Source of the DNA: Torreya grandis
Taxonomy: Eukaryota; Streptophyta; Pinopsida; Cupressales; Taxaceae
Assembly (NCBI GenBank): GCA_037957365.1
Contig: JARHVA010006308.1
Span: 712,001-776,000 of the forward strand
Direction: 5' to 3'
DNA: 64,000 bases
Shown piece by piece: positions 36,613 to 48,578 of the stretch. The notes under the pieces are model-generated. The model saw only the letters and a list, made by a program, of their open reading frames with translations, was not told the origin of the DNA and ran no database searches. Made by a program: the position numbers and the translations under genes. Position 1 is the first letter of the stretch; each line of letters opens with the position of its first letter.

Positions 36613-37181
36613 GGTTCTCTAATGAATTTGTAGCTCAAGTAAAGGCTCTCTTGTTTTTAAGCATGATCTTGTGTGAATTTTAGGCAATTCTAACCTAAAG
36701 GTGTGAAACCCTAGTTGAAATATGGTGTATCAAGTTAATCTTTATAAGAAATAAGGACTAAACATGCACACTAGGCTAATTCCTTAAATATTTATTTAGA
36801 GAATGACAAAGGACATCAAATTTAAACTAAGGTAGCTTGAGAAAGCATATAATTATCTAAATATAATTGATCTTTACAAGTTTGAGTTTGAGATTAACCA
36901 AAATCTACAAGTGATCACCTAATCTTTGATCAAAATAAGCTATTCTAATTTCAAATGTTGAAGATCTTCAAATTCAAATCTATATTTACCAAAATTAAAT
37001 AATAGTTTACAAAATAACCATGATATTTACCTCAATAAATCAAAAAGATATGTCATAAACCTCCAAGACTACTAATATTTACACTTGGGAGTAAAGATCT
37101 AACCAAAGGTGTAAAGATGACAACAATTCTTGACTAATTAGAATCAAGAGGCCCTCCTTATAGCACCAATGGATCTTATCT
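36613..37181 (-). other. 5' leader of element C with possible primer site
   Basis: No gene is seen. On the plus strand, 'cctccttatagcacca' ends 13 bases before the LTR. It has the form of a tRNA 3' end finishing in CCA, so its complement could be the primer site. I cannot assign the tRNA. Confidence 0.4.
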
Positions 37182-38195
37182 TGTTGATGCTTCTAAATGC
37201 ATGATAGGTGCTTTCAGTGTTTAAAAAACACTACTCATTTTAGAATTCAGAGCATGAGTTGTAGGTATTTGTCAATTAGGATGCCTATGGTGAAATGAAA
37301 ATAGAGAAAAGTAGACTATTCCATAACATTTATATTATTTGGTGTTTGGAATCCACCTTGGTGCATCCCTTACTACTCTTGATAATCCTTAGTCAAAGTT
37401 TGAAGTTATTTTATAATTATGGATATTAACACTAAAATTTAAGCTATAGTGAAGATCTTTATAAAAAAAGGGAGAAAAGAGGAAAGGGTAAGGTATAAAG
37501 GAAAAAAGTGTGATTAAAAGTATTTACCTCAATAATTTTGACAAATTTTCAGTTCCCTAAACATACATCTAAACCAATTTATAATGTAAAATAGCTAATG
37601 TTCAATTTTCATTATAAATCAGGCTAAGTTTTGAGGATGAATTGAATTTAAAAGAATAAAGTGTACTTTTAATATTTTGTTACTACATATAAATAGTTAA
37701 TACACATCTTTGATGTAGAAAAAATTAAATCAAATAAGCTCAAGATCTTTTCAACTAACCTAGCATAACACAAATTAGCAACCCTACAAATGAGAAAATG
37801 TAGTTCAGGAATTAAAGAAACCATTAAAATTCAATATCTAGATAAACAATTGAGAGAAAAGCTAACAAATATCAACACAACAAGATGGAAAATCTTTAAA
37901 GAATTCCTTACCTATATTAATTGGTGTGAGTATACAATTTTTGCTTAAAAATCTCTCCCTTTACATAATTGTAACAATGCCTATTTACAGAAATAATAGG
38001 AAGTGTATTGGTCAGTTCTGAAGATACATATGCTTACATTAAGGATAGTTGTCCTTGTAGGATAGTTATATTATACACATGAACTTCTACGTTATACTGA
38101 CCTAAAATTATATATGCTAACAAATAACATATATCTATATAATAGCATATTCCATTTTTACAAAATGTATGCATTATTACAATGTATAAAATATT

Positions 38196-41100
38196 TTATT
38201 GGGTTGGTGGTGGGCCTCTTGGCTATCTTTTCTATAGGATGTTCTTAGCCTTAGTATGTTGTATGTTGATCATGTCAAGATCTACTATATGATTCATCAA
38301 ATGTCCCTATTCTTAATTTGCCAGTATGTCAAATTCTTTGTCATTTTTTTGCATGGCCACTTTGATACTCCTAACTTCTACAATCCACTCCCTTGAATTG
38401 AGAATTGTAGCTAGGACTTTGTGGTTCTCACTACTAGGTTGACCTTGAATCTTTTTTTTTATTTCCTAGATGGTAGCATTGGCCCTCTATTTGAATTTTT
38501 CATCACCAATTGACCCAATAACAGTGGGTTATGAAAGCTTTGTTAACATTATTCCTAGGAGTTTCTTAATCCTTATGATCAAAGCTTCATCTTCCCTTAT
38601 GATTTCACTGACATTATTGTCCCATGTGTTTAAATCTTGCACCTTGTTAATAATAATGCCTAATATTGCACTTAAATGTCCCAGACTAATATCCCTAAAG
38701 TCTAGGATCTATCTCTTTACTTGTACATTGATGAGCTCAATAATTTGTTCTTCTGAAGCCTGTCACTAGATGACCAAAGCCTTAGATGCTTGATATTGTT
38801 ACATTAAGGCATCAACTCTAAGCTTCATAGTCTTTAAGGCTTCATATATGTCAAAGAAGGAATCATTCAATAATCCAATCATATCCTCAGGCATAGAGAG
38901 GATGACTTAGGCTTCCAAGTCTTATTTTTACCTCCTTAAGTTGGAAATCTATTTATTTAATCCCCTAATTCCTACCATTGCCTATGCTGACTAGGATCTA
39001 ACCAAGATCTCCACATCCTCTTGATAGATGAAATGTTCTCCCATTGGTTGTCCTCTTACTAGAGTTAGGCCTGTGAAAGGTTCCACCTTTTGAAAGGTGA
39101 AATTTTATATACCAACCACAACTTTCCTTATGGTGATCTTCTCTAAGCCTGTGGTATTTAGATTGAATTAAAATATATTGGTAGGCTTAGTTAGCTAGGT
39201 GGCTTCTAGGATTTCAAATTTTATGCTACTGAGCTCTTTTAAAGCATTCATTTTGTTTCCACTAGCTCCTTTTACCTCCATTATTCTCTTTTCCACTTGT
39301 TCCTTTGGCATCTCCATAATCCAAGGTTAGAGGTCCTCATCAATGTTGATTCTTTGAGTCAATGCCCATGAATGGGCCATCATGGGAATCTTTTGTAATT
39401 TTCCATAAATAAACAAATCAGGAATGCCTAGCCCATGGATGGAGAACTTATCACTAAATAAGTTTATTTCTTGGGATAGATGCACAAATGTGAGTTTTGG
39501 CCTTTTAGAACTGGTAGAGATAAAGGGTAAACTCAACCTTCCTCTTACTTTGGATAGTAGTTGTGGCTAAGGCCAACTCATGTTATTTCCCTTTATCCTT
39601 CTCACCCTCCAATTATCTAGGAGTCTCTACAAGTTGTCCTAATTGGGTAGTAAGTTATTCATATATTTCTTCCTTATCTAAACTATAAACTTCTTCAAGA
39701 GCTTTGAAAAACTCCTCCACTATTTCATATGGATCAAGAGCCACCACGTCTACCAAATCCACTAGAGGCAATTTTTGTTGTGGAGGTCCTAAATATTATG
39801 CTCCCTCTCCTAATATTTCTTCCAATTTCTACTTATGAGGGTCCTAAGGAGGTGGAAAAATTATTTGAGGGGGTGAATGTGATGGTGACACCTCCACCTG
39901 GGAAGACCCTGGAAGTGGTCTTAAGGTAGAAGGAAACAAATTATATTGAAGAGGGTGCATTTGACAAATGTCCTTTATTGTCTTCTGCTCATGTATCAAC
40001 CTATGTTATATTTTAGGATTTCACTCTTTCAAATTTGCCAACACCTCCTCAGAACTACTTGCCCTGGTGTAAACATGGTTAAAAAACCTACGTTGATGGT
40101 CATATACCTATTTGAACATATTTTTATCTTGAAAATGATTCATTATTGTTCCTCTAGGGTCCCACATTCTAGGTTCATCTATTTGGAAGATAAAAGCTCT
40201 TCTTTTGCTAGACATGATGTCTATATACTTCTAATCTTATAGTGTGGTCCTTCCAATTATAAGAGGGAAGGGATAAAGGAGGCCTTTCTTATTTTATTTT
40301 CACACTCTATCAATTGAATTAAGGAGTTGGAAATTAATTTCTTTCTTGGAAAGCTTAGGTGGCACATAGATAGGTAACTTGAAAGGTAAGGACATGGTTC
40401 CATCAATCCTTATTACTATGCATTTTAGATAGTACCATACATCCCCCATCATCTCCAAATATCTCTTGATCAAGGGGTGTATCCTAGGCATGGGAAAGTG
40501 AGTAATAGCCTCAATTAAGGAGGGATAGATTACATCATAAGTGAATTGCATGTGGTTTTTATACTTAAAGATATGGAGTTTGGATTAGTGGTGAGAAACT
40601 AAGATTCCACTGCTGGGCGACCAATTCTTGATATGGGGGAACTTGGTGGAAGCCAATAAGGCATAAAGTAGGTAAGACATCATGAAAAGTTACTTTTTGG
40701 TCATTCTCTTGATGGATGTGAATTACCTACCTAGGTGAATACTTATCATTTCCCTAATGGGAGGGGTCACTTATTACTCTATTAGGAAATATACATATGA
40801 AACCTAGGTGGGGTTAACATAAATAGTTGTGGAAGCCTCATAGATTCTATTTAGTAAGGTAATGACAACCCTAATCCCTTACCTAAATTAGGCAATTGGA
40901 ATTCTACCTTATAAATCTCTAAAAACATAGTTTCCTTGATTAAGCCAAGGTCTGAGGATAATATCTAGGTCATTTTTTGTGGTCTAATCCTTAATTATGG
41001 GAAAATACACTTGGGACCAAGGGAACTTATAGTAACCCTCCAAGGCTATAGGGGACATATAAGATACTCTCTTAGATGTGATATCCTTAACAATTTAATC

Positions 41101-41421
41101 TTCATCTATTCTACAATCTACAAAAAGAGGAGTGAACACATCAATATAATGAAGTACCTCTGGTTTAGTAACTATATGGTGGAGACCAGACGATTATACT
41201 TCTACCAGGTCCTTGCATCTGATGTTTATTGCTTCAATTATTTTTTTATTCTAGGTAAGGAGCTACATCTCATCGATGGTGAAAAAAATATCAGACCAGT
41301 TCTTGTACCCATTGTTTAATGCCTCAGTGTCCAATTTTGTATCCTTGAAAACTCTACCCAAATGGTTTGTACATAGGTAGAGGTCAACCTCTTCCTACCA
41401 TTATTGTCTAGACACTTCCAT
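38196..41421 (-). pseudogene. LTR-borne gene of element C, complete-length copy in the 5' LTR
   Basis: A frame of about 1,075 codons runs from an ATG at 41421 (MEVSRQ) to TAA at 38198-38196, broken by TAG/TAA, nearly all at likely Gln/Trp codons. Readable blocks in order: DLYLCTNHLGRVFKDTKLDT; MSPIALEGYYKFPWSQVYFP (near 41040); NDLDIILRPWLNQGNYVFRD; PPIREMISIHLGR; LYALLASTKFPHIKNWSPSS; DVIYPSLIEAITHFPMPRIH (40551-40300); a Pro-rich linker near 39900; PKLTFVHLSQEINLFSDKFS (39536-39327); then a helical Lys/Glu-rich C-terminus. There is no signal peptide, membrane segment or pol motif. I do not recognise the family. It lies wholly inside the LTR, sense to gag-pol, with a TATA box about 210 bases upstream. 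Confidence 0.72.
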
Positions 41422-41632
41422 TATTTCTTAAACCTCCAAAAATGCTTAGAATTAACCTAATAAAAACCTCTAGATTTCTCTTTTTTTGCTCAAAATTGAT
41501 TAACAAGCTTCAATTGTAATTTGACTGCTCACAATTTCCCATTTTATGCAAGTTTATAGTCTTTTAGGAGCTTTAATGGTGGAGGTGACATGGATTTATG
41601 CTCACTTGTGCCTCAAGATTTGATTGAGACTT

Positions 41633-41641
41633 GTTTTTATA
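41633..41641 (-). promoter_or_regulatory. TATA box upstream of the LTR-borne gene (5' LTR)
   Basis: TATAAAAAC on the minus strand lies about 212 bases before the ATG at 41421, and is conserved at 28213-28221 in the other LTR. If it is the LTR promoter, U3 is about 1.65 kb and the gene lies in R/U5, so it would be the first ORF on the element's RNA. Confidence 0.5.
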
Positions 41642-43270
41642 CCTTTGCATTTCTAGGTAGACAAAATCTAAGCTCTACTACTTTTTGCTTGTGGATCCTA
41701 GATACCATTTGACTTCTTTTCATGGTAATTTTCATATTTTTTTGAGGGACAACTAGTCATTATCCTTTGAATTCTTAATTTTTTTTATATCATTAGATCA
41801 AGATCCAAGGATTCAATATGAACTATTGATTATAATCTTGGTTTTTTTATCTCATTGGTCACTATAAGTCTTAAATCCTAGAATTATGTCACCTGACATG
41901 TTGTTGCATCATTAATCTCCAATCCTTGAGATTTCAAAATGTGTCAAGATTTTAGGTCTCTCAAGTTTAGTTCAAAAACTTCACACCATTGGATCAAATT
42001 GGTACAATCACACAAGGGTCTTTATATCCTAGAAGATGCACAATGTTTAAGTTAGTCTGAGGGTCTAACTAAACACTTAAGTTAAATAAATTATCCTAAG
42101 TTATTCAAAATATAAATTTAAGGCTCATTAAAATCTTTGAAATATGCCACCTTTTGTCTAGGAAAAAAATTAGACTAACTTAAATTTGATGATCTTGTTA
42201 CCACCATAAACATCCTCATGTGCATTAAATGATGTGAACAAAAAATAAAATTTAAGTCTGTGAAGTCCCTACGATTGAATGAAAGAATGCCATGTGGCAT
42301 TCTTATAGGGCTTCCTAAGATCATGGACTCAATGTGCTTCATTAGATCAGAAGAATGATAACCATTGGATGGATTTTTTAGTGTTGCACATAATTAGCTA
42401 TGTTAAATAAATGGGAACCTTGATGACATAGTTTAGTACAAGCAATTTCCACTTTGAATCCTCGTGGGGCTTTGATATTTCAACTCTTAACTCACACCAT
42501 TCAATTAGACCCTGTGATGAAGTGCAGATCATCGAATCTTCCTTTGTAATGCATCATTGGATCAAATTACATAATCAATCATGGGCCATCAGATCCTATA
42601 AGTTACACAATGATTAAGTTATGACCCATGGTTAAAATACTTAAGCTAATATTTTATTATAAGGCCCATTTCATATTAATAAATATGAAGGGGGTCTTAG
42701 GATAAATACTTAGGCTATATTTTAATTAAAAGGGGGCTTTGTCATGGTACTTCATGGGGTGATTAGGATAAGCAAATATATTTAAAAGAATATACAAAGA
42801 CTTAGTATTAATTTTATATTAAGGTTTGGTAGTCTTAATAAACATGTTAAATCCCTAATAAAAAATTAAGCTTAGGTCTAAAATATTATTTTAAACATCC
42901 TAACCAAAATACTCCTACCAAAATTTGAATTCAAACATGAGGGTTTCAAAACTATGGTTTTAAACTCAAGGTTTTTTTTAAAAAGGGACCAAGGTTAAGA
43001 CTTAACAAACAAACTACTGGTAGAACTCTGGTGGATCTTTTGCCTAGTAATAACTAGTATTTTCCATGACACCTACATTTTTGTCAAAACAAGATGGAAT
43101 GTTAGAAGCATTAAGCACACTAGGGTTTAATTACATAAATGTCACCTTATCATAATGGACGATCTTCAAATTCTACTAAAACCTAGGAACATATCCAAAT
43201 TGATAAAAGCATGCTTTAACACATCTCAAGGGCCCTAATTTTAAGAATTAGGGGTATGTTAGCCCCAACA

Positions 43271-43409
43271 GCATCATTAAAAATCCTAGAGGTCTGACCC
43301 AACATTAGGTGACCCACATCTAGGGTAATTCCTATGTTTGAGTAGGTTTGAGTAAGAGGACCTGAACACTCCCCTTTTCAGCTAGGGTGTACCCGAAGCC
43401 TGTAATAGT
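43271..43409 (+). repeat. 3' LTR of element A, second part
   Basis: Matches 782-925 (attaaaaatc, then aggtctgaccc, then 'gacctgaa.actcccctttt'). It begins with GCATC, which pairs with GCCTC at 5685-5689 as the target duplication of element C (4 of 5 bases match). It ends at 'aatagta', where similarity to the 5' LTR stops. Confidence 0.85.
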
Positions 43410-45490
43410 ACCAACACAATATAGAGTCTAAATTTTGTTCATCAAATTATATTTATTATGTAGTTATTCACTCTAGCTTTGGTAGCTTGGTTTAAAGGAT
43501 AAAATTTAAACACAAATATCTTGTATAATTTTTTAATTATCAAAAGATTTAAATCTATGTGAAGTTATTTGGTATTTCCCATTCCTATATGACTTTAATC
43601 TTAGTCAGTTTCACACATGCACTCCTTGTGTGTGTAATGGCTCACAAATATTTTATCTCTTTCATTAAAAATGAGAATTTATTTATGTTATCAGAAAAAT
43701 GTGTTTCTACAAAATGTGAAGCACTAGTTTAACATGGTGTAGATGTTCATCCCATATTTTCAAAATACTAGGATGTCATTAGTGTAAATTAAAAAAATGA
43801 CATAGTTAAAGAGTCTGAGATGCTATTCAACATCTCAAAGAATGAATTTTCTACATGAGTCAATAAAAAAGGCATAACTAACTAGACAATCAATCCTTCC
43901 TTTATTCTTAAGACTATATTCCAAATTTCTATAGGTTCAACATGAATATGATTATGTACCCAAACCTAAGATCATTTTTTGAAAAGACTCATACACCATG
44001 GATATGGAAATAAAATTCCTTAATATTTAGATGATAATAATAGTTCTTAACTTTAATCTTGCTAATATTTTTAATCAATTCACAACCTCATGTCCCATAA
44101 TTATTTGGTAAAAACATAATTAGGCTTTTATAAGGAAATGATTTGGACATGATGTTTCCATTATCCATGATTTTATGATCTACCACATGATATATTCATT
44201 CTTTAAAAATGATATGTTGTATAAAGAGGTTTGAGGTATAGGTAGGTAAGGGATCAAATCAAAAGTATTATTTAGTGTACAATATGTAGGAACTTATTTA
44301 AGTGACTGAAATATATCCTCATATTCATATAATTTATGGTTCAATTATTTTGTCTTTATTATTGTTGAACAAACTACACTATGATATTATGTCATATGGA
44401 TGTTATTACATTTAATTATTATGATTAAGAGTATACTTCTTACTAGAACTGACAAGCTTATTTCAATTCCTAGCACTAATGAAAGATTATGACCAAACTA
44501 TGATATATGGTATTTAAGATCATTACAATCTATCACAACATTTCAAGGATTTACTTCATAGACTACATGTCAATGGTAAATATATGGTTAACCACATGTA
44601 AGACATGACATACCTCTAATGGTGAGATGTCATAAAAGATTACACATTTAAAAAGATTAATTTTGTATAGTTAGTGACACTACTAGGTGATCCATTTATC
44701 AAGGCCTACATGATACCATACACTAGTATATGGTTGTGGATGATGCATTAATTTCAAGTTAAATTTTTGAGAATATGCTTTAGGAGAAATTAAATTATTT
44801 TTAATTCCATTATAAATGATGAAGTGTATTGGTTCACCATTGATTTACATTTATTAATGAAATAATATTTTTAATTCATATAATATCTTGTTGGGGGAAA
44901 TAGATATATTTTTAGTACTAACTATATCATTGGGTTCATAATCTATTATCTACTTACCTTTTTATAGTGTTAATATCTTGTACCCACTTCTCAAGTTATC
45001 CAAGTAGAGAGATCATAGTGTGACATTCTCCATTGGATTGAATATTGAAGTTATGAATTAAACACCACTTTCTAATCTTGGACTACTTTTTCTAATAATT
45101 TGAAAATTATGTTTCACTCTCTGGTATTATGACTCAATTAATAAAAATATAAATACATGGAATTAAATGTAATTATTTAGATCATAAAATTTCCTCATAT
45201 GGAAATAAAGTGATTGGTTTTAGTAAATCATATAGCTTGGTGATCCTCATACTTAATACCCATTTTTGGCACTATGGTGGTTTTACTTGCTTCTCTTTTT
45301 CTAGTGAAACTTTGATTGTGAATTACATCATTTCTAATAGGCCCATATTTTTTATAGGTGATGATGATTTATGTTTAAAATCTACCTCCACATAATATTT
45401 ATCACTGTGTATTATATTTTATGCTAGCACTCAACTCTCCAATTATAGATCCTACCATTTTTACACCCCAATTAAATACCACCAGCAAAG
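43410..45490. other. AT-rich region right of element A, no gene
   Basis: I see nothing reliably codable. The plus strand near 44600-44760 has weak phrases that could be the end of a copia RNase H, but they are too weak to call. A 61-codon open stretch at 45210 has no features. Confidence 0.4.
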
Positions 45491-46170
45491 AATTAGATGG
45501 AGTGATTAAGGATGAGGAGGAATTGAGTAGAGATGATGAGGGAGTCATTAGGGATGATGAGGTATGGTAAGGGTAAATGAGGGATTGATTGTGGAGGATG
45601 AGGGATTGATTAAGGATTATGAGGGATGGTTAAGGTTAATGAGAAAATGATTATGGGTGATTAGGGACAATGAATGAGTTATTAGAGATGACATAGGATG
45701 ATGAATTATTAATTAGGGATGATTATGGATGGTGAAGGTCAATGATGGAGTGATTAGGGATGATGTGGGAGTGATTATTAATGATGATAGATGGTGAGGG
45801 TCAATAATGGAGTGATTAGAAATGATGAGGGATGAAGGAGTGATTATAGGTGATTAAGCAGTGATTAGGGATGACAAGAGAGTGATTAGGGATGATAAGG
45901 TATGGTGAGATATAATGAGGGAGTGATTAGGGATGATGAGTGAGTGATTAAATATGATGAGTGATGTGAGGGTCAATGAGGGAGAGATTAGGGATGATGA
46001 GGGATATTGAGGGCCAATAAGGGATTAATTATAGATGATGAGAGAGTTATTAAAGATGATGAGAGATAATGAACTTTAATTAGGTAGAAAGTAGGGATAA
46101 CGAGGAAAGAGAAGAGAGTGATTGGGGGTGATAAGGGATGAGTAGGAAGTGATCAGGGATAAGGAAGGGA
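45491..46170 (+). repeat. C-poor, G-rich minisatellite
   Basis: About 680 bases are made of a degenerate unit near 'gagggagtgattagggatga' and variants (gatggtgagggtcaatgagg). The strand is almost free of C and rich in G/A/T. More than ten 'gattagggatgatgagg' phrases are present at irregular spacing. Confidence 0.85.
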
Positions 46171-46539
46171 TGATGAACAAGTTAAATTAACACAAAGTGG
46201 TCATTTGGTGTGTGTAGGTCATCAATGTGACATATGATGCACCAATCAAACCAATTTAGATCATGTTCAAAGTTAGTGGTTTCAATAATTCAATTTTGAC
46301 AAACCTAAGACTCTTATAAATGTTAAGAATTAATCTAGAAGGCATAAAACCTAAAATATGACAATATGTTTACCAAAAATGGACACCAATTGCAAAAGTT
46401 ATGTCCTAAAATCCTAAGGTTTCATATTTAGACCATGAAAATTCCTAAGTATTGACCAAATTGGATTTTGAAAAATTATTTTCTACATCTTAAGGTGTGA
46501 AACTATAATTCCAATTCTATTAGATGCAAAGTGACTCTA

Positions 46540-46695
46540 ATTTTTTATATTTACTAAAATAAATTTAAAGTATAAGTTTACATTTATATTATTACAAGTA
46601 TAAGTTTATATTTATGTTATTGTATTTATTTATATTATTACAAGTATATGTTTACATTTATATTATTGCATTTATTTCCTTATACTTGACATTTG
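46540..46695 (+). repeat. AT-rich tandem repeat
   Basis: A unit near 'tataagtttacatttatatt' followed by attacaag recurs about four times with variation at 46570-46690. Confidence 0.7.
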
Positions 46696-46714
46696 GATTA
46701 GTAAATATAATGTT

Positions 46715-47045
46715 CATGTCAACATTGACTTCATGTGCATGCTCATAGGATTTTATGGTCAAAACAACAAGAACATGATCATGTTATGTATTAACACACT
46801 TCATGTCAATATTGGCTTCTAGTGCATCTTAACATGGTTTTATGTGGAAAATGATAGGAATGTAATCACATTATTGATTTTATAGAAACACAATCACATT
46901 ATTTATTTTACAATAACACAATCATGTTATGTATTAATGTGATCATGTTATGGCTCAGTAATTATCAAGTCATAATTTAAAAAATGTGATCATGTTATTT
47001 CCATAATGTAATCATTTTATTTAAATAATGCAATCACATTATTTA
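46715..47045 (+). repeat. Repeats of a GATCATGTTAT-type motif
   Basis: 'catgtcaacattgacttca' and 'catgtcaatattggcttc' start two copies of a unit of about 90 bases (46717, 46804). Variants of 'aatgtgatcatgttat' and 'aatcacattat' then recur about ten times (46760-47045). Many are partly palindromic. Confidence 0.65.
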
Positions 47046-47105
47046 GTAATGAGATAATGCTATGGTAAATGTCCATGGAATTAACCCCTAACTCTTCACA
47101 TATAC

Positions 47106-47660
47106 CAAGTAAGGGTACGTATGTCAAGGATATACATTTTGAAGAAATTAATGACCTATTTTTAGTGTCTACATAAATATTCCTAACTCTTCGCATATAC
47201 CCTAATTGATTTATGATATATATTTGGTCTATTTAGACAATCCTTGGTGTGATTCTATATAGGAATATTTTTAATATTTTATCTAACTAAAATTATAATA
47301 TGCACATGATGGGTAAGATTATACAAATCAAATTTAAAAGTGTATCATTGAAGCATAAGAGACAAGGTTACACTAGTTGGATAGTACTATAGTGTAATCT
47401 TGTCTTCCTTAATATAAACTGTCCCAAAAGACTAAACACCACTATAACATGCTTGCCATAGTTATTTGGTATGAATAGTGATAAATTTGATAAAAATAGG
47501 GATGTGATTTTATTGTTTTAGTGTTTTTAAGACATAAATGGTTTCCTTATAGATTGAAAGTTAGTCAAATGACAAGTATACCAAGTAACGGTATGTATGT
47601 CAAGGATATACATTTTTAAGAAATTAATGACCAATTTTTAGTGTCTACATAAATATGACC
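47106..47660 (+). repeat. Pair of direct repeats of about 80 bases
   Basis: 'taccaagtaagggtacgtat' through 'gtgtctacataaatat' (47103-47180) is repeated at 47578-47655 with few changes. The spacer is about 395 bases without coding features. Confidence 0.75.
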
Positions 47661-47669
47661 TATTTTAGT

Positions 47670-48578
47670 GTCTCATGAAACTAGTAGAGATAATTGTTTC
47701 ACATGGAACTTATTTAGGGAATATTAACCAATATAAACACATTTGAAAGAACATAATGTCATTTTAAATTTTATATGACTTGATTGAGTGCCCCATGTAA
47801 CCAATCAACCAATTTTTTTCACATGAAACTCAATTAGGTAAAATCAATTTTGAAAGGATATTTTTTTATAGGAGATGATATGCACTAATTGAGTGTCATT
47901 TTCAACCAATCAAGTGTTTAGTTACATGATTCACTCAATTAGGTAATATTAATATTAAAATAATATAAGATGATTAAATTTTTTTTTAGGGGCCTCTATA
48001 TGTTCTAATTAATTTCCACATGCAATAATGAAAATGTTGGTTGCATAGGGAACTATCCATGAAGAATAAATTTTAAATGATATTAGTTTGTTTTGTTTAA
48101 GGAACTTGAAATTCCCTGCTTGATATCCATATGAGTCATAAATATGTGATGTTCCTTTTTCCATACATCAAATCTAAGAAACTAGTGTAGTAACCCAAGA
48201 TCTATCATGCCAAAAATCTCTTGAGATCACTATTTTTACCACAAACCATATTCACTAAATTGTCAGTGATTAATAGATAAGCAAAATAACTATGAGGATC
48301 ACAACCTCACCCCTTATATATTAAGTTATAGGTTTGGATCATACATACTCAATTAAAATCCATGTTGATTGAGATTTTCACCAATCTTGATATATTAGGA
48401 TTAGGGAGCCTATTCAAGACCATATCTTTTTTTCTAAACTAGGTGTGAGAAAACCCTCTGATTGGGTCATGTATACTTCTTGTATATCTTCATTCATTCA
48501 TGAATTTTTTACATCTATCTCATTAATTATCCATAAAAACTATGGGTAAGAACAAGAATTTAAAATAGGTGAGTCCAT
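47670..48578. other. AT-rich spacer, no gene seen
   Basis: No coding features. There is repeated 'cacatgaaact(c/t)a(a/t)ttaggtaa' phrasing (47699, 47820, 47930) and nothing else I can support. Confidence 0.4.

Larger units (their letters stand above)
24047..43270 (-). mobile_element. Element C: 19.2-kb Ty3/gypsy element with giant coding LTRs
   Basis: Direct repeats of about 5.84 and 6.09 kb (24047-29888 and 37182-43270) begin TGTTGATG and end ...CAACA in the intact right copy. They flank a 7.3-kb interior. All gag-pol domains are on the minus strand, so the right repeat is the 5' LTR. The order read 5' to 3' is gag, knuckle-like motif, protease, aRNH-like RNase H, RT, RNase H, integrase. 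It inserted into element A's 3' LTR (GCCTC/GCATC). Each LTR carries a separate long gene in the same orientation as gag-pol. The LTR divergence is clearly larger than that of element B. Confidence 0.9.
37182..43270 (-). repeat. 5' LTR of element C (about 6.09 kb)
   Basis: It begins TGTTGATGCTTC on the plus strand and ends GCCCCAACA, giving a TGTTG...CAACA inverted end. It aligns with 24047-29888. It keeps the segment 41175-41465 that the other copy lost. The LTR is followed by the GCATC target duplication and the rest of element A. Confidence 0.9.

Noticed and set aside
41011..41319. 102-codon plus-strand ORF
   Set aside because: It is a shadow of the N-terminal part of the LTR-borne gene, which reads as a much longer frame on the minus strand.
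44380..44770. Possible copia RNase H tail (phrases like DPFIKAY)
   Set aside because: Only a few residues fit, no other block of the domain can be placed and the surrounding frame is not readable.
45491..46170. TTAGGG-rich tract as an interstitial telomere
   Set aside because: Plant telomeres are usually TTTAGGG, and the hexamers here are irregularly spaced within a longer unit. It is a minisatellite.
45491..47660. CRISPR-like repeat/spacer array
   Set aside because: The repeats are degenerate, unevenly spaced and without unique spacers of constant length, and the context is eukaryotic transposon DNA.
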